From NCBI GenBank assembly GCA_963829235.1, contig CAWHIF010000007.1, forward strand, positions 84,830 through 148,829: DNA of 64,000 nt. Reading direction: 5' to 3'. The notes under the pieces are model-generated. The model saw nothing but the letters and a program-made list of their open reading frames with translations. It was not told the origin of the DNA and searched no databases. Every line of letters begins with the position of its first letter. The stretch's first letter is position 1. This document shows, piece by piece, positions 45,239 through 54,642 of the stretch. Both the position numbers and the translations under genes were made by a program. The DNA comes from Bog-756 sp963829235. Its GTDB lineage: Bacteria > Actinomycetota > Acidimicrobiia > Acidimicrobiales > RAAP-2.

Positions 45239-46381
45239 ATGGCCAACACGCGTTCTGAACGAGACCTGTCGCTTCACCTTACGGCCCTGCTCTCGGCGCT
45301 GCTGGTGGCCTTTACCATCGAGTTCGACAATGAGTTCGAGCATCGCATGCCGCACCGGACGACTCGCCACGGGCGCACGGCGGGGGCAGGTCCTCGACCA
45401 TGGTTGATCTCCATGGCCATGTGGGTCCACGTCATGCGTCTCGTACCGGAAGACGGCATCAGTGCCCGGGATCTGGTTCGGCGGTCACAGCTCACGCCCA
45501 AGAGCATGCAGGTCCTCGTCAAGCGGGTCGGGCAATGGTGGGGTTATCTGGAGGTGGGGCCGGATCCCGCCGATGGGCGGGCCAGCCCGCCTGCTTCGGA
45601 TTGGGTGGTCCGACCCACGAAGGCGGGCCGCGACGCGCAGGGCATCTGGGCACTGCTCACCGATGAAATCGAGGCGCGGTGGAACGATCGATTTGGTCGA
45701 AACGCAGTGGGCGATCTGCGGACCGCGCTGGCGGATGTGGTGGGGCGACTGGATGTAGATCTCCCCGATTATCCTCTCGGCGAACCGCGCCTACCACCGC
45801 GGCAGCTGACCAGGGGTGACGTAGAGTTGCCGCTGACCGCCCTGCTCTCGAAGGTGCTGCTGGCGCTGGCGCTCGATTTCGACGACCACTCGAATCTGTC
45901 CCTCGAGATCTACACCGCGGGGGTGGGGTCCCGCCTGCCGATCTGCGCCAATGTCTTGCGCCTCATCGGCGACAACGGGGTCGTCGTGGTCAGGATCCCC
46001 GAACTGAGCGGCGTTGACAAGATGGCCATCGACAACTGGGTCCGCATTCTGGACAAGCGCAGTTATATCGAGGTGGCGTCAGAGCCTGGCGACCGGCGAC
46101 GCGTGGCCCGGTTGACTCCCGAAGGAGTGCAGGCCCGCGACGCGTACTTCGACTGGACGGAGTCACTCGAAGGGCGCTGGCCCGACGCCCGATCGTCGGG
46201 GGCGGTCCGGCGTCTACGGCGGGCCGCCGCGCAAATCGTCGGGGACCCCGCTCCGGGTTCGCCTCTCTGGAAAGGCATGGAGCCCTACCCGGACGGATGG
46301 CGGAGCGAGATGCCGCCGCGACAAGTCCTGCCGCACTTCCCGGCGGTGACCGCCAAAGGAGGGTTCCCGGACGGCAGCTGA
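45239..46381 (+). CDS. Protein with two MarR/winged-helix-like halves
   Basis: A 380-residue cytoplasmic protein made of two similar halves of about 190 residues. Each half starts with LTALLS(A/K)(L/V)LLA and an F(D/E)-rich helix, then a winged-helix segment: SMAMWVHVMRLVPEDGISARDLVRRSQLTPKSMQVLVKRVGQWWGYLEV in the first, and ANVLRLIGDNGVVVVRIPELSGVDKMAIDNWVRILDKRSYIEVASEPGDRRRVARLTPEGVQAR in the second, which ends with the classic MarR wing (D-x-RR-x-x-R-LT-x-x-G). It therefore looks like a covalent dimer of MarR-type regulators. The ATG at 45239 is five bases after GGAGG. Confidence 0.75.
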   Translation: MANTRSERDLSLHLTALLSALLVAFTIEFDNEFEHRMPHRTTRHGRTAGAGPRPWLISMAMWVHVMRLVPEDGISARDLVRRSQLTPKSMQVLVKRVGQWWGYLEVGPDPADGRASPPASDWVVRPTKAGRDAQGIWALLTDEIEARWNDRFGRNAVGDLRTALADVVGRLDVDLPDYPLGEPRLPPRQLTRGDVELPLTALLSKVLLALALDFDDHSNLSLEIYTAGVGSRLPICANVLRLIGDNGVVVVRIPELSGVDKMAIDNWVRILDKRSYIEVASEPGDRRRVARLTPEGVQARDAYFDWTESLEGRWPDARSSGAVRRLRRAAAQIVGDPAPGSPLWKGMEPYPDGWRSEMPPRQVLPHFPAVTAKGGFPDGS

Positions 46382-46428
46382 GGTCCCGGAGTTTTCGCGG
46401 CTTTCGAGCTGTGGGGACGACGAGCCGG

Positions 46429-48733
46429 CTACTTCGAGGTCATCACCCAGATACCGTTCCAGTCGGCAGGGGGGTTCTCCTTCAGGGCAAGGCACCGATC
46501 GATGTACGTCTCTGCGAGGGTGTCGTCAGGATTCGCCCGGAGCGTCTCACGAAACGCATTGACAGCGTTCTCCCAGTTGCCGCTTCGGTACTTCTCGATC
46601 CCGTCCCGGAAGTGGTTCACCGCGTCCATCAGGTTCGGGAACGTCTCCGGGGTGTGGTAGTCGAGGACCTCGTACACACCCACGGGCTGGGTCTTGCCCT
46701 TGACCACCACGTGGTCGACTTCGCGTGTCCGGTATACCCCATTGAGCTGCCCCAGGGTGTACTCGCTGATGAGGATCCGTGCGCTGTACTGCTTGCAGGC
46801 GCTCTCCAGCCGCGAACGCGAGGTTCACGCCGTCGCCGATCATGGTGAAGTCCATGCGCTTTGGACTCCCGATATTGCCAGCGACCACGGTCCCGGTGTT
46901 GATGCCGATACCCATGTCGATCGGACGACGACCGTCCTGCATCCGCTCCGTGTTCCACTCGAAGAGCGACGAGATCATGGAGATCGCAGACTGCACGGCC
47001 CGGTCGGCGTCGTCCCCGTGGGCGACCGGCAGCCCGAATGCCGCCATGATCGCATCGCCGATGAACTTGTCGAGCATGCCCCCCTGCTCCTGGATGCGCT
47101 CGACCATGATGGTGAAGTAATCGTTCAGGAGCGTGACGGTCGCCTGCGGTCCGAGTTCCTCGGCGAGCGAGGTGAAGCTCCGGACATCGGAGAACAGAAC
47201 GCTCGCTTCCACGCTCCGTCCGCCGAGAATGTCCTCGTCCCCACGGACGAGTTGGTCGGCCAAGGCAGGGTCCATGTACCGGGCCATCGTGGCGCGGACC
47301 CGTTTTTCGCCGCTGATGTCCTCTATCACGACCATCGTCCCCAGGTGCTCGCCGACGCCGCCGATCAGGGGGAGCACGCTCACGTTCGCCGACAGTACGG
47401 CGTTTGTGGCACCCGATCCCCCCGTGTCGAGTCGCTGGATATCGACGTCCATCGCCATCTCCGGTGTGCGGATGGCGTCGTCCGCGACCCGCGCCACCAT
47501 CGCTCCGATGATCTCCTCAGCGCTACCGAAGACCTCCGAATAGTGGGACCCGACGAGCGATGATGCGTCGGTGCCCAAGATGCGACCACCGGCGTCGTTG
47601 CACGTCGCCACCGTGCCCGCCATGTCGAGGGTGATGACCCCGTTGGACATGCTGGCCAGCATCGCTTCGCTGTAATTGCGCATGTTCTGGACGTCGTCGA
47701 AGAGCTTCGCGTTCTGCAGTGCGATGGACACCTGTGCCGTGAACGCCTTGAGTCGCTGCTCGTCCTCGGGGGTGAACTGACCACCTCGGCGGTTCAGCAC
47801 CTGGGTCACGCCGATGATGTGACCGTCGTTGCTGATCACGGGAACGCACAGGATCGACCGGGTGAAGAACCCGGTCCGCCGGTCGAGTTCGGGGTTGAAC
47901 CGCAGATCGGCATAGGCGTGGGCGATGTTGATGCTCTCCCCCGAGCTGAACACCGTACCGGCAATGCCCTCGGTTGCCGGGAACCGGATCTCGCCGACCG
48001 AATCGCCCTCGGCGACCCGGGCGAACAGCTCGCCGGTGCGTTCGTCGAGGAGGAACAGCGTCGAACGCTCGGCACGTAGCATGCGCGTGGCCTCGGCCAT
48101 CACCCGCTGGAGGAGTGCGTCGAGGTCGAGCTCGGCCGTGATGTCTGACACCAGACGGAGGAACTCCATCTCCTCCGAACGGCGCACCTCGACGTCCTCG
48201 AGATGGGACGCACTGACCAGCGCCGCCGATGCCTGGCTGGTCATGGCTTCGAGCAATGCGAGGTCGTCGAGACCGTAGTCTCCCGTGCGCCTATTCAGGA
48301 CCTGCGCAACACCGATCACGACGCCGCGAGCGGTGGTGATGGGTGCGCACACGAGGTTGCGTGTCTCGTACCCGGTGAGCTCGTCCACCTGGCGGTTGAA
48401 CCGCGGATCCGCATAGGCATCGTTGATGATGAGGGACTCGTGCGTGGTGAAGACCCGGCCGGCGATGCCGACATCGTTGAGCAGGCGGATCTCGAGCGTC
48501 TGCTCACCCTGCAGCACCCGCGAGTAGAGCTCACCCGTGGCAGGATCGTTGAGAAACAGGGTCCCCCGGTCGGAATCGGTCTCCAGGACGGTCATCTCGA
48601 TGAGCGCCGCGAGCACCTCGTCGAGCGTCTCCATGGCCGAGACGGTCCGCGACACGAGCAGGAGGGTCTCGGCGAAGTGAAGACGCTTGGCCTGCTCTGT
48701 CACATTGGTCGTATCGGACATATCAGTTGCCAT
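46429..48733 (-). pseudogene. GAF-GAF-PAS-adenylate/guanylate cyclase, frameshifted near the C-terminus
   Basis: A class III nucleotide cyclase of about 768 residues in two frames. Order: GAF domain 1 (about 15-175), GAF domain 2 (about 190-345), a PAS domain (about 355-470), then the cyclase domain from about 490. Metal Asp residues are in VLFSDVRSFTSL and FIGDAIMAAFG; the substrate Lys is in DKFIGD and the base-specifying Asp in TMIGDGVNLA, suggesting ATP. One extra base at about 46815 breaks the next helix, SRLESACKQYS, which carries the essential Arg; the following frame contains it and a TPR-like tail (ENAVNAFRETLRANPDDTLAETYIDRCL). A single base error is as likely as mutation. Start ATG 48733. 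Confidence 0.85.
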
Positions 48734-49160
48734 CAGTGGTCTCCATCTTGGTGCGCAGCGCAGAAATGGTCCCCTGTAGCTGCTCTCGCTCCTCGCGGAA
48801 CCTGCGGTCGAGCACGACGCGCTCCCGCTTCGCTTCTGCCTGCACCGATACGAGGGTGCTACGCAGCTCGTCGACCGTCGCCCTGAGCTGCGCCACCTCG
48901 TCCGCCGACTCCATCGCCGCCGCCTGCACCGCCGCGTTCCGTTCGAGGACCGACGATTCGAGTTCGATCCGCAGGGCGTCGACGACCTCGCGGGCCTGCA
49001 GCCGATCGGCCTCCCGATCGACCGCCCAGCGCTGGCGCTCGGAGGCCAGGAGCGCGGCACTTTCCTCGAGCTCACTGCGCAACTGGTCCACCAGGCTGCG
49101 CAGGTAGCTGCCGTCGGCCCCCGCCTGGCCGCACTCGCCACCGATCCCCGCTGACGCCAT
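48723..49160 (-). CDS. Coiled-coil protein next to cyclase
   Basis: A 145-residue soluble protein that is almost wholly coiled coil from about residue 20 (LRSLVDQLRSELEESAALLASERQRWAVDREAD ... REEREQLQGTISALRTKMET). No domain is recognised. Its stop overlaps the cyclase start by eleven bases, so they are coupled and the protein may scaffold or modulate the cyclase. That role is inference. Confidence 0.75.
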   Translation of the reverse strand: MASAGIGGECGQAGADGSYLRSLVDQLRSELEESAALLASERQRWAVDREADRLQAREVVDALRIELESSVLERNAAVQAAAMESADEVAQLRATVDELRSTLVSVQAEAKRERVVLDRRFREEREQLQGTISALRTKMETTDGN

Positions 49161-49183
49161 CCGTCCTGCCTACCACCGATCGC

Positions 49184-49447
49184 CTACCCGGGAAAGGCTA
49201 CTCCGTTCCCGACGGGACTCGTGGTCGCACGCCACCCTGCCGAGAGCTGCCTCCGCCTTTTCGGGACACTTTGCCACACTGTATTGGTCAAGAATGAGCA
49301 CGCGGTGTCATCCGAGTTGAGGCAGGCGCCCTTGCCGTGGTGAACGGACGGACCCTTGGTCGCCGTGGATGAACCGCTGGTCGCACATCCCGCGACGATC
49401 AGGACTGGTAAGGCGATTGCAACCCCGAACGACCGTCGCATGGCCAT
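49184..49447 (-). CDS. Small lipoprotein of unknown function
   Basis: An 87-residue protein with a short lipoprotein signal (RRSFGVAIALPVLIVAGC, Cys21) and a mature part with SVHHGKGACLNSDDTACSF. The two later Cys could pair. GAGGGGG precedes the ATG at 49447. The C-terminal half is basic and low-complexity, so the end may be eroded. Confidence 0.6.
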   Translation of the reverse strand: MAMRRSFGVAIALPVLIVAGCATSGSSTATKGPSVHHGKGACLNSDDTACSFLTNTVWQSVPKRRRQLSAGWRATTSPVGNGVAFPG

Positions 49448-49509
49448 ATATGCTAGGCCCCCTCGGAGGATTGTCGCTCTCTGGCCCGGCGTTGTGCAGA
49501 CAGGCGAAG

Positions 49510-50268
49510 CTATTGGCGATCGAGGCCCGCATTCAAGGTGTCACAGTCGGAGAACGGCCTGTCGGTGAGTTGGGCAGCAAGTACCTCTAGTCCATTGGTC
49601 ATCAGCAGCGACTCGATCAACTGTTCTGTCCCACCGACATACGTCCAGGCATAGTCAATCTCGGTCGCCACGAACCAAGCTCGATCCTCTGGCCACCAAA
49701 GGTTCGGCGATTGATCGTCCCAGGGTTGACAGGTCGGATCCGTGGCGAGCTCGTCCGGTCCAGGGTCCAAGGCGGCCAATGCAATCTCGATCGGTCCCGT
49801 ATACAGGACGTAGTCCCGATAGGGAAGGCGTACCCGTTGGGATGTCGGGAAGTCGATGCCGCCGAATCCATCCCAGACACAGAACCAACACTGTTCGGGC
49901 GTTGTCGTGTGACGACGAAGCACCTCAACCAGGATTGCGCGCTCGACAAGGGGAAGCGAGCCCCATTCAAGCTCGTTGATGTAGTCGTTCAGGTCATAGT
50001 GCTCTGGAGTTGCGCCGACCGCATGACTGATCATGTGGAGTTGCATCTCAGGGTGGACGATTCGCCCGTTGTGGGCAGCAACCTCCGCCCAGGTCCTGGA
50101 GTTAGCGCCAGGCTCATGCTTTCTCAGGGGATGAAATAGCCGGCAGTAGGCGTCGAAGCCACCGGGGATGACAGAACCGGTATCGACGCTGAACCCGTGG
50201 AGGCGTGGGGCGATCCAGTCGGCCGGCCGGGCGTCCTGTGCCCAGATCACCCGTGCGCTTGGTGCCAT
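49510..50268 (-). CDS. Conserved actinobacterial protein of unknown function
   Basis: A 252-residue cytoplasmic protein rich in Trp and aromatics, reading GGFDAYCRLFHPLRKHEPG, TWAEVAAHNGRIVHPEMQLHMIS, and later WWPEDRAWFVATEIDYAWTYVGGTEQLIESLL. I recall similar actinobacterial proteins of this length but no function. ATG 50268 is the most likely start; the frame extends to 50364. No operon partner is evident. Confidence 0.65.
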   Translation of the reverse strand: MAPSARVIWAQDARPADWIAPRLHGFSVDTGSVIPGGFDAYCRLFHPLRKHEPGANSRTWAEVAAHNGRIVHPEMQLHMISHAVGATPEHYDLNDYINELEWGSLPLVERAILVEVLRRHTTTPEQCWFCVWDGFGGIDFPTSQRVRLPYRDYVLYTGPIEIALAALDPGPDELATDPTCQPWDDQSPNLWWPEDRAWFVATEIDYAWTYVGGTEQLIESLLMTNGLEVLAAQLTDRPFSDCDTLNAGLDRQ

Positions 50269-50515
50269 CTCGTTAGTCTGCACCCTGCGGAGCCGGTTCC
50301 TTGTCAGAAAGGGATCAACACGCTTCCAGGTGACGGAATGTGGCTTTCGCCGGACCGCGAGCACCGATCGAGCCTCACCTCAATGAACGCGACCCCCGGT
50401 CGGTGTTCCGGGGAAGCCTTGGCGGTTCAATCAGGGCTTGCCTCTGATGGCACAGTTTCCGCCGATGCGGGATCCGATTTGTCGAAGACCCAATCCCACC
50501 AGTACCCCACTCGGC

Positions 50516-50725
50516 TCAGCGGTAGATGTTCACGGACTCGTCCAGCCCGATGAGCCTGGGCTCGGCCCGGCCGGTCGAGACCAGGATGAAGGTCATCGGG
50601 TCACCGGCAATGGCCTGACCTCCCCCAGAAACGGGGAACTCCTCCATCCCGTCGAGGAGCAATCCCGAAAAGGCCCGGTACTCCTCGATCATTCCTGGCA
50701 CTACCACCGTTCGTCCGAGCGTCAT
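50516..50725 (-). CDS. Small protein of unknown function, 69 residues
   Basis: ATG at 50725 follows AGGAGGAG at a good distance, so translation is likely. The product, opening MTLGRTVVVPGMIEEYRAF and ending ESVNIYR, has no recognised domain. It may be a small regulator or enzyme fragment. Confidence 0.55.
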   Translation of the reverse strand: MTLGRTVVVPGMIEEYRAFSGLLLDGMEEFPVSGGGQAIAGDPMTFILVSTGRAEPRLIGLDESVNIYR

Positions 50726-50825
50726 CGGTCTCCTCCTGGCACATCCAGCAACGTAGCAATTCTCTGGCGCGCAACTTACATGCCACGTGCGGACCGTCAC
50801 CGCTGTCAGTCCTATTGTTCGGGGT

Positions 50826-51470
50826 TTAGCCCTTTGCCGATCCGAAGTTCTGCACATACCAATTCGTCTCATGATGATCTCGGGCGTCTGGGTTCGCTTG
50901 GTGAGTCGGGTCTAGCTTGCTGAGGATGTGGTCAAGCGTGCGGTAATCACGTTGGCTGAGCACTCGAATGCCATGCCGGATCAGGAGAGCAGCGCAGACG
51001 CCCTGACCTGCCTGATGATGACCCTGTGTCCGAGCCCCTCGGTAGATGACCTCAGACCCACAGGCGGCACTTGTGTCTGTTAGGAGTGCCAGACACACCT
51101 GATTGTCCCGTGCCTTCATCAACATGACATGGGCGGCATCGATCATGGGCTGAGTCCAATCCTCTCCGGTATCACTCAAAACCCTTGCTCTTCCGTCGAG
51201 GACATCGAACCCATCGCCACCGTGGATATCAGGAGTGGCCCTCGGAGTACCGAAAGCCAAGTCCTCGGGGCAGAAGGTGACGACATGGACATTCGGCAGT
51301 CGAAATAGGCGCTCCGTGTGCGAGAAGGGCGCACCGTACGACGTTCCGTCGACTCCACAGGGAACACCTCGCAGGCAGGCACTGGCCAGGAGTGTGAGCG
51401 GGAACTCCTCGGTAAACAATGGCCACTCCCGAATCTCGACTTCGCTCGGGAGATGGTCGGCCGTTGTCAT
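50826..51470 (-). CDS. DUF523 family protein (TudS-like)
   Basis: A 214-residue protein with the DUF523 arrangement: SACLRGVPCGVDGTSYG near residue 30, VVTFCPEDLAFGTPRATPDI near 60, and LLTDTSAACGSEVIYRG near 130. The Cys residues match those that bind an iron-sulphur cluster in TudS-type thiouracil desulfurases and related proteins, so a sulfur-removing enzyme is possible. The ATG at 51470 has GGGAG upstream. Confidence 0.8.
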   Translation of the reverse strand: MTTADHLPSEVEIREWPLFTEEFPLTLLASACLRGVPCGVDGTSYGAPFSHTERLFRLPNVHVVTFCPEDLAFGTPRATPDIHGGDGFDVLDGRARVLSDTGEDWTQPMIDAAHVMLMKARDNQVCLALLTDTSAACGSEVIYRGARTQGHHQAGQGVCAALLIRHGIRVLSQRDYRTLDHILSKLDPTHQANPDARDHHETNWYVQNFGSAKG

Positions 51471-51604
51471 GACTCCCATTGTGCCTGGGAGTCGCCTTGG
51501 AGGGTGCCGCCAAGCAGCAATACGGGAGACAGTCATTGCCGGCGACCATACGCTCGGGCTCAGTCGGACACGGGCCCACGCCGGACGATCCGAATCTAAT
51601 GGGC

Positions 51605-52069
51605 TCAGTACTCGCCCTTGATCACGAAGTACGAGCCCCGGATCGTCCCGGCCAGCTTCGATTTCTGGCGTGCGAACTTGAATGAATCCAACTCAGCGGG
51701 GATGGCCATGCCTTCGGAGAGCTTGAACCCGACCGCCCGCTTCGGACTCGGTCCGTCGAGGGTGTAGAGGACGTTGATCGACAGCCCGCTCTCGTAGAAC
51801 ACATATGTCCAACGGATGTTCTCGACCTGGAACATCGTGGCCTCGAGCGGCGGCGACCCGATGACAATGTCCCGCTCCGCCTTCAGGATCCTGTGCACCA
51901 GGTCGATTTCCTTCTGGGCCTTGGCAGCGGGCTCGACCGTGAAGACGTGGTTGTACTTGTTCTTGAAGTAACGGGCCTCGTTCGCTCGCAGGCCGGCTAG
52001 CGCATCCACGACAGGTGACGACTCTAGGCCGACGGTCGATACCTTGACGAAATCTACGGAGTAGCTCAC
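51605..52069 (-). CDS. Hypothetical protein, 154 residues
   Basis: A soluble protein with a regular alternation of charged helices and strands (YFKNKYNHVFTVEPAAKAQKEIDLVHRIL, then YVFYESGLSINVLYTLDG and FKFARQKSKLAGTIRGSYFVIKGEY). I do not recognise it. Its ATG overlaps the stop of the DUF1059-like gene (ATGA), so they are coexpressed. A binding or immunity-like role cannot be judged. Confidence 0.7.
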   Translation of the reverse strand: MSYSVDFVKVSTVGLESSPVVDALAGLRANEARYFKNKYNHVFTVEPAAKAQKEIDLVHRILKAERDIVIGSPPLEATMFQVENIRWTYVFYESGLSINVLYTLDGPSPKRAVGFKLSEGMAIPAELDSFKFARQKSKLAGTIRGSYFVIKGEY

Positions 52070-52311
52070 TGGGCGGTTCGACTTTCGGGAAGAGCGGCAA
52101 AGTCCCGCTTGGCCTGCCGATACCAGCCCATACCTTTGATCGGGTTCTTCCAGCGGCCCTTCATGTCCTTCAATGCGGCTTCGTGCTCCGTGTCACCGTT
52201 AGCGACCATCTCCTTGAGGTGTCGATCTTGCGCCTTGATCACTTCGTCCGCAGACGCACCCCGATGCGGAGTGTCGCAGGGGCCACCCAGTTGCTCACAT
52301 GTCATGGTCTT
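52066..52311 (-). CDS. DUF1059-like small protein
   Basis: An 81-residue protein reading MKTMTCEQLGGPCDTPHRGASADEVIKAQDRHLKEMV, typical of the short DUF1059-like proteins (start MKTMTCxxLGGxCD, ADEVIxAxDxHLxE), followed by a stretch rich in Lys and Trp (MKGRWKNPIKGMGWYRQAK). The Cys pair is conserved. Function unknown. Upstream member of a two-gene operon. Confidence 0.75.
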   Translation of the reverse strand, partial: KTMTCEQLGGPCDTPHRGASADEVIKAQDRHLKEMVANGDTEHEAALKDMKGRWKNPIKGMGWYRQAKRDFAALPESRTAQ

Positions 52312-52482
52312 CATGACCTTCACTTCCTCTCACGGTGTTCTTCTGTCGATTTCCCAATGTGGTGTTGGCCAGCCAGGCAGGCGCGTCACAAGTTGCAGGG
52401 CACACCGGAGACCCCCGAGTCACGGGCTTGCCAACGCCGAGAACCAACGGATCGGCGTCGAGATCTGTCCCTTCCATCCTGG

Positions 52483-52854
52483 TCACACTCTATTGACGCA
52501 GGAGACCTCCAACATGTGACCAACAGGCTTACGTCGGGAAAACCCTGGTGGCGGTGCACCAGGCTCAGAAGGATCGTCTTCAAGGCCATCTTGAAGTGCA
52601 GGAAGCGCCGGTGCGGCCCGGTGCACCTGGTGCTTGTTGACGATAGACAGGGCGTCATACGGAAGCGTCTCATCCTCCGAGAGCACTCATTCGATCAGCA
52701 CGTCGTTAACCCCGTCCCTTTCAGCCGCATCGAGGCGGCCGTAGAGCCCGCCGAGCTCGAAAACGGCCCGCATCGGGCTCTTGCCTCGAACAAAGGAACG
52801 GTCAAGCTCGTCCCGCAGGCTTCGCCATCGGTTGCCATCACTCTTCGCTGCCAT
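52483..52854 (-). pseudogene. Conserved actinobacterial protein interrupted by an in-frame TGA
   Basis: The reverse frame reads WRSLRDELDRSFVRGKSPMRAVFELGGLYGRLDAAERDGVNDVLIE, then TGA at 52684-52686, then VLSEDETLPYDALSIVNKHQ in the same frame. Homologues I recall have Trp at the stop position (LxEWxLSxDE), so TGG to TGA is a likely nonsense mutation. After GAPPPGF the sequence drifts away. Upstream of 52854 the frame stays open to 53418 but is of doubtful coding value. Confidence 0.6.
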
Positions 52855-53453
52855 CCATCGATGATGGCGCAGAGCGAGTTCCGTTTGGCTGCCTGGCGTA
52901 GCCGGGGGGTATCCAACCCGTTCCGGGAGATCTGGGGCAGCCTCCGCTGGCATCTCCGGTTGAAACGAAATAGCCATTCTGGCCGTTAGTAATGGCAGTC
53001 GTCCGGCTCGATACTTCCTGCCCTCTTGATCGAGTCGCTGACGACCTCGCAGCATCCCTTCTGCCCCGTCGCCCCGGGGCAGAAGGCTGCCCCGAACCCC
53101 CAGGATTTCTGGCCAACCATACCCTCGGGTGGGATCAAGGCGGCCGAACCCGGCTCGACCGGCCCCGTCAGGGGCCGACCATACGACCGGTTGATCAGGT
53201 GTCGATTGGGGACGCCAAATGACAGCGGCCTGGTGGCGCCTGATTCCCGGAAATCCCACGGTCTGCTCGACTCGCTCGATCGCTTCCAACAGCCAGTTGG
53301 TGACCGCCTGGGGCTCGTCCCCTTTGCGCCTGAACCGTATTGTCCGCGCCGGGGCCCGCCGGCCCGACCCGGCCTCCTCAGCAGTCGCAGGACCGGAGAC
53401 GTAGCCTCGATAGGTCACCCCCCGGACGGGACGGGCGATGAGGAGGGATTCAA

Positions 53454-53648
53454 GTGGCGAAGAAGTACTACTGGACGATCACCGAAGAGTCGAAGCCGAG
53501 ATATCACGACAACCAGGATTGCCCTGAGGGCCTGAAGATTGAGCCGGAGAATCGGCGAGACGATGACTTTTACCCGGCTGGACGGACCCACTGCGCGGTT
53601 TGCTTATCCGGTGGGCCACGTCCTTCAATGCCCCACGGTGACGATTAG
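53454..53648 (+). CDS. Small Cys/His protein, 64 residues
   Basis: GTG at 53454 with AGGAGGG seven bases upstream. The product has YHDNQDCPEG near residue 17 and AGRTHCAVCLSGG near 42, giving a His-x4-Cys...Cys-x2-Cys set that could bind one zinc. It resembles short actinobacterial proteins that begin with MAKKYYWxI. Function unknown. Confidence 0.7.
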   Translation: MAKKYYWTITEESKPRYHDNQDCPEGLKIEPENRRDDDFYPAGRTHCAVCLSGGPRPSMPHGDD

Positions 53649-53844
53649 ACGGGGCGTATGGGGAAAAGAACGGGGGATCATCTGACTCATGGTGGTTGAA
53701 ACGGACAATGGTGGCGGTGGCGGTTTTGCTCGTCGCCTTGCGACGGAACACTTACGACTACTACTTCCGCCAGTTATGGGATTGGAAGGCCTCCGTTGAC
53801 GTGGACAACATGGTCCCGGAGGCTTCTCTCGTCTACGCAAAGAT

Positions 53845-54048
53845 GTGCGGCTGGGCTTGCTGATGTTTGCGGGGTTCGTCCTGTGGATCTTCATCGTCGT
53901 TTGGTGCTTTATCGATAACTTTCGACGTCGGGACCATCATGGCGTGGCCAATGCACCGTGGTTTCTGTTCATCGTCTTCGTTCCGGTGATCGGCGTGCTC
54001 GCTCACATCATCTCCAGACCGTCCACCGCCGAGGTCGAGGTGATGTGA
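53845..54048 (+). CDS. PLDc_N-like small membrane protein
   Basis: A 67-residue protein with two transmembrane helices (LLMFAGFVLWIFIVVWCFID and APWFLFIVFVPVIGVLAHIIS), of the short phospholipase D N-terminal-type family often found alone in actinobacteria. The start is GTG 53845 or ATG 53863. Role unknown. Confidence 0.75.
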   Translation: MRLGLLMFAGFVLWIFIVVWCFIDNFRRRDHHGVANAPWFLFIVFVPVIGVLAHIISRPSTAEVEVM

Positions 54049-54152
54049 GCGCGCCAGTTCTCTAGAAGGTGTCTCACTCCGAGCTGGTGTCCTTGGGGCG
54101 CGGTCAAGGTGCCTCGAAGACCCCTAGATTGTTCAGACGAAGGCTCAACAAG

Positions 54153-54642
54153 ATGAGGCGAGTGGCGGTGCTGGTGGTAATGTCGGCGGTATCAATTGCC
54201 GGATGCTCATCCAACGCCTCAACAAGCGGTTCGACTACCATGACCCAAGCATCGGCTGCAATCCGGTGCCGGCGCGAACAGCCTGACCGGAACGGTGAAA
54301 TGGGTTGCCAACAACAAGACGGTCGTCGCTGCTTTGAGTAGTGATGTCACTATGTTGGCAACCGCACTTCCGGGGGCCGTCTCATCTCGCAACCCCTCGA
54401 CAGTGGATGCGAGCTGCCAGAAGCTGGCTACGGATGTGGAAAAAGCCAAGTCACTTCCGCCCATTCCGAACTCGAGTGCTCAGAGGGCATGGTCGTCACT
54501 GCTCACCGAGCTGAGCACAGCGTCCCAGAAATGCAGCGGGGGAGTCGGCGAGAACGACATGGGAGCGCTCAGCCAGGCCGCTTCCGGAGTAACGGGTAGC
54601 AGCGACACGCTCAAGAGCCTCACCGGCACTCTCGGCTTGTGA
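54153..54642 (+). pseudogene. Lipoprotein gene with frameshift
   Basis: ATG 54153 begins a lipoprotein signal (VAVLVVMSAVSIAGCSSNAS, Cys18). Near 54260 the frame breaks: the signal frame runs into IRCRREQP and stops at 54341, while the next frame reads SGAGANSLTGTVKWVANN and continues 115 residues to TGA 54642 (helical, with two Cys). One-base change joins them. The stop overlaps the GTG of the MFS gene, so the two were meant to be coexpressed. Confidence 0.7.

Noticed and set aside
48734..49141. N-terminal extension of the cyclase reading frame
   Set aside because: It overlaps the coiled-coil gene in another frame and shows an Arg/Ser-rich shadow composition; the cyclase starts at 48733.
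52684..52686. Stop-codon reassignment (TGA as Trp)
   Set aside because: TGA ends many intact genes in this window, so the code is standard.
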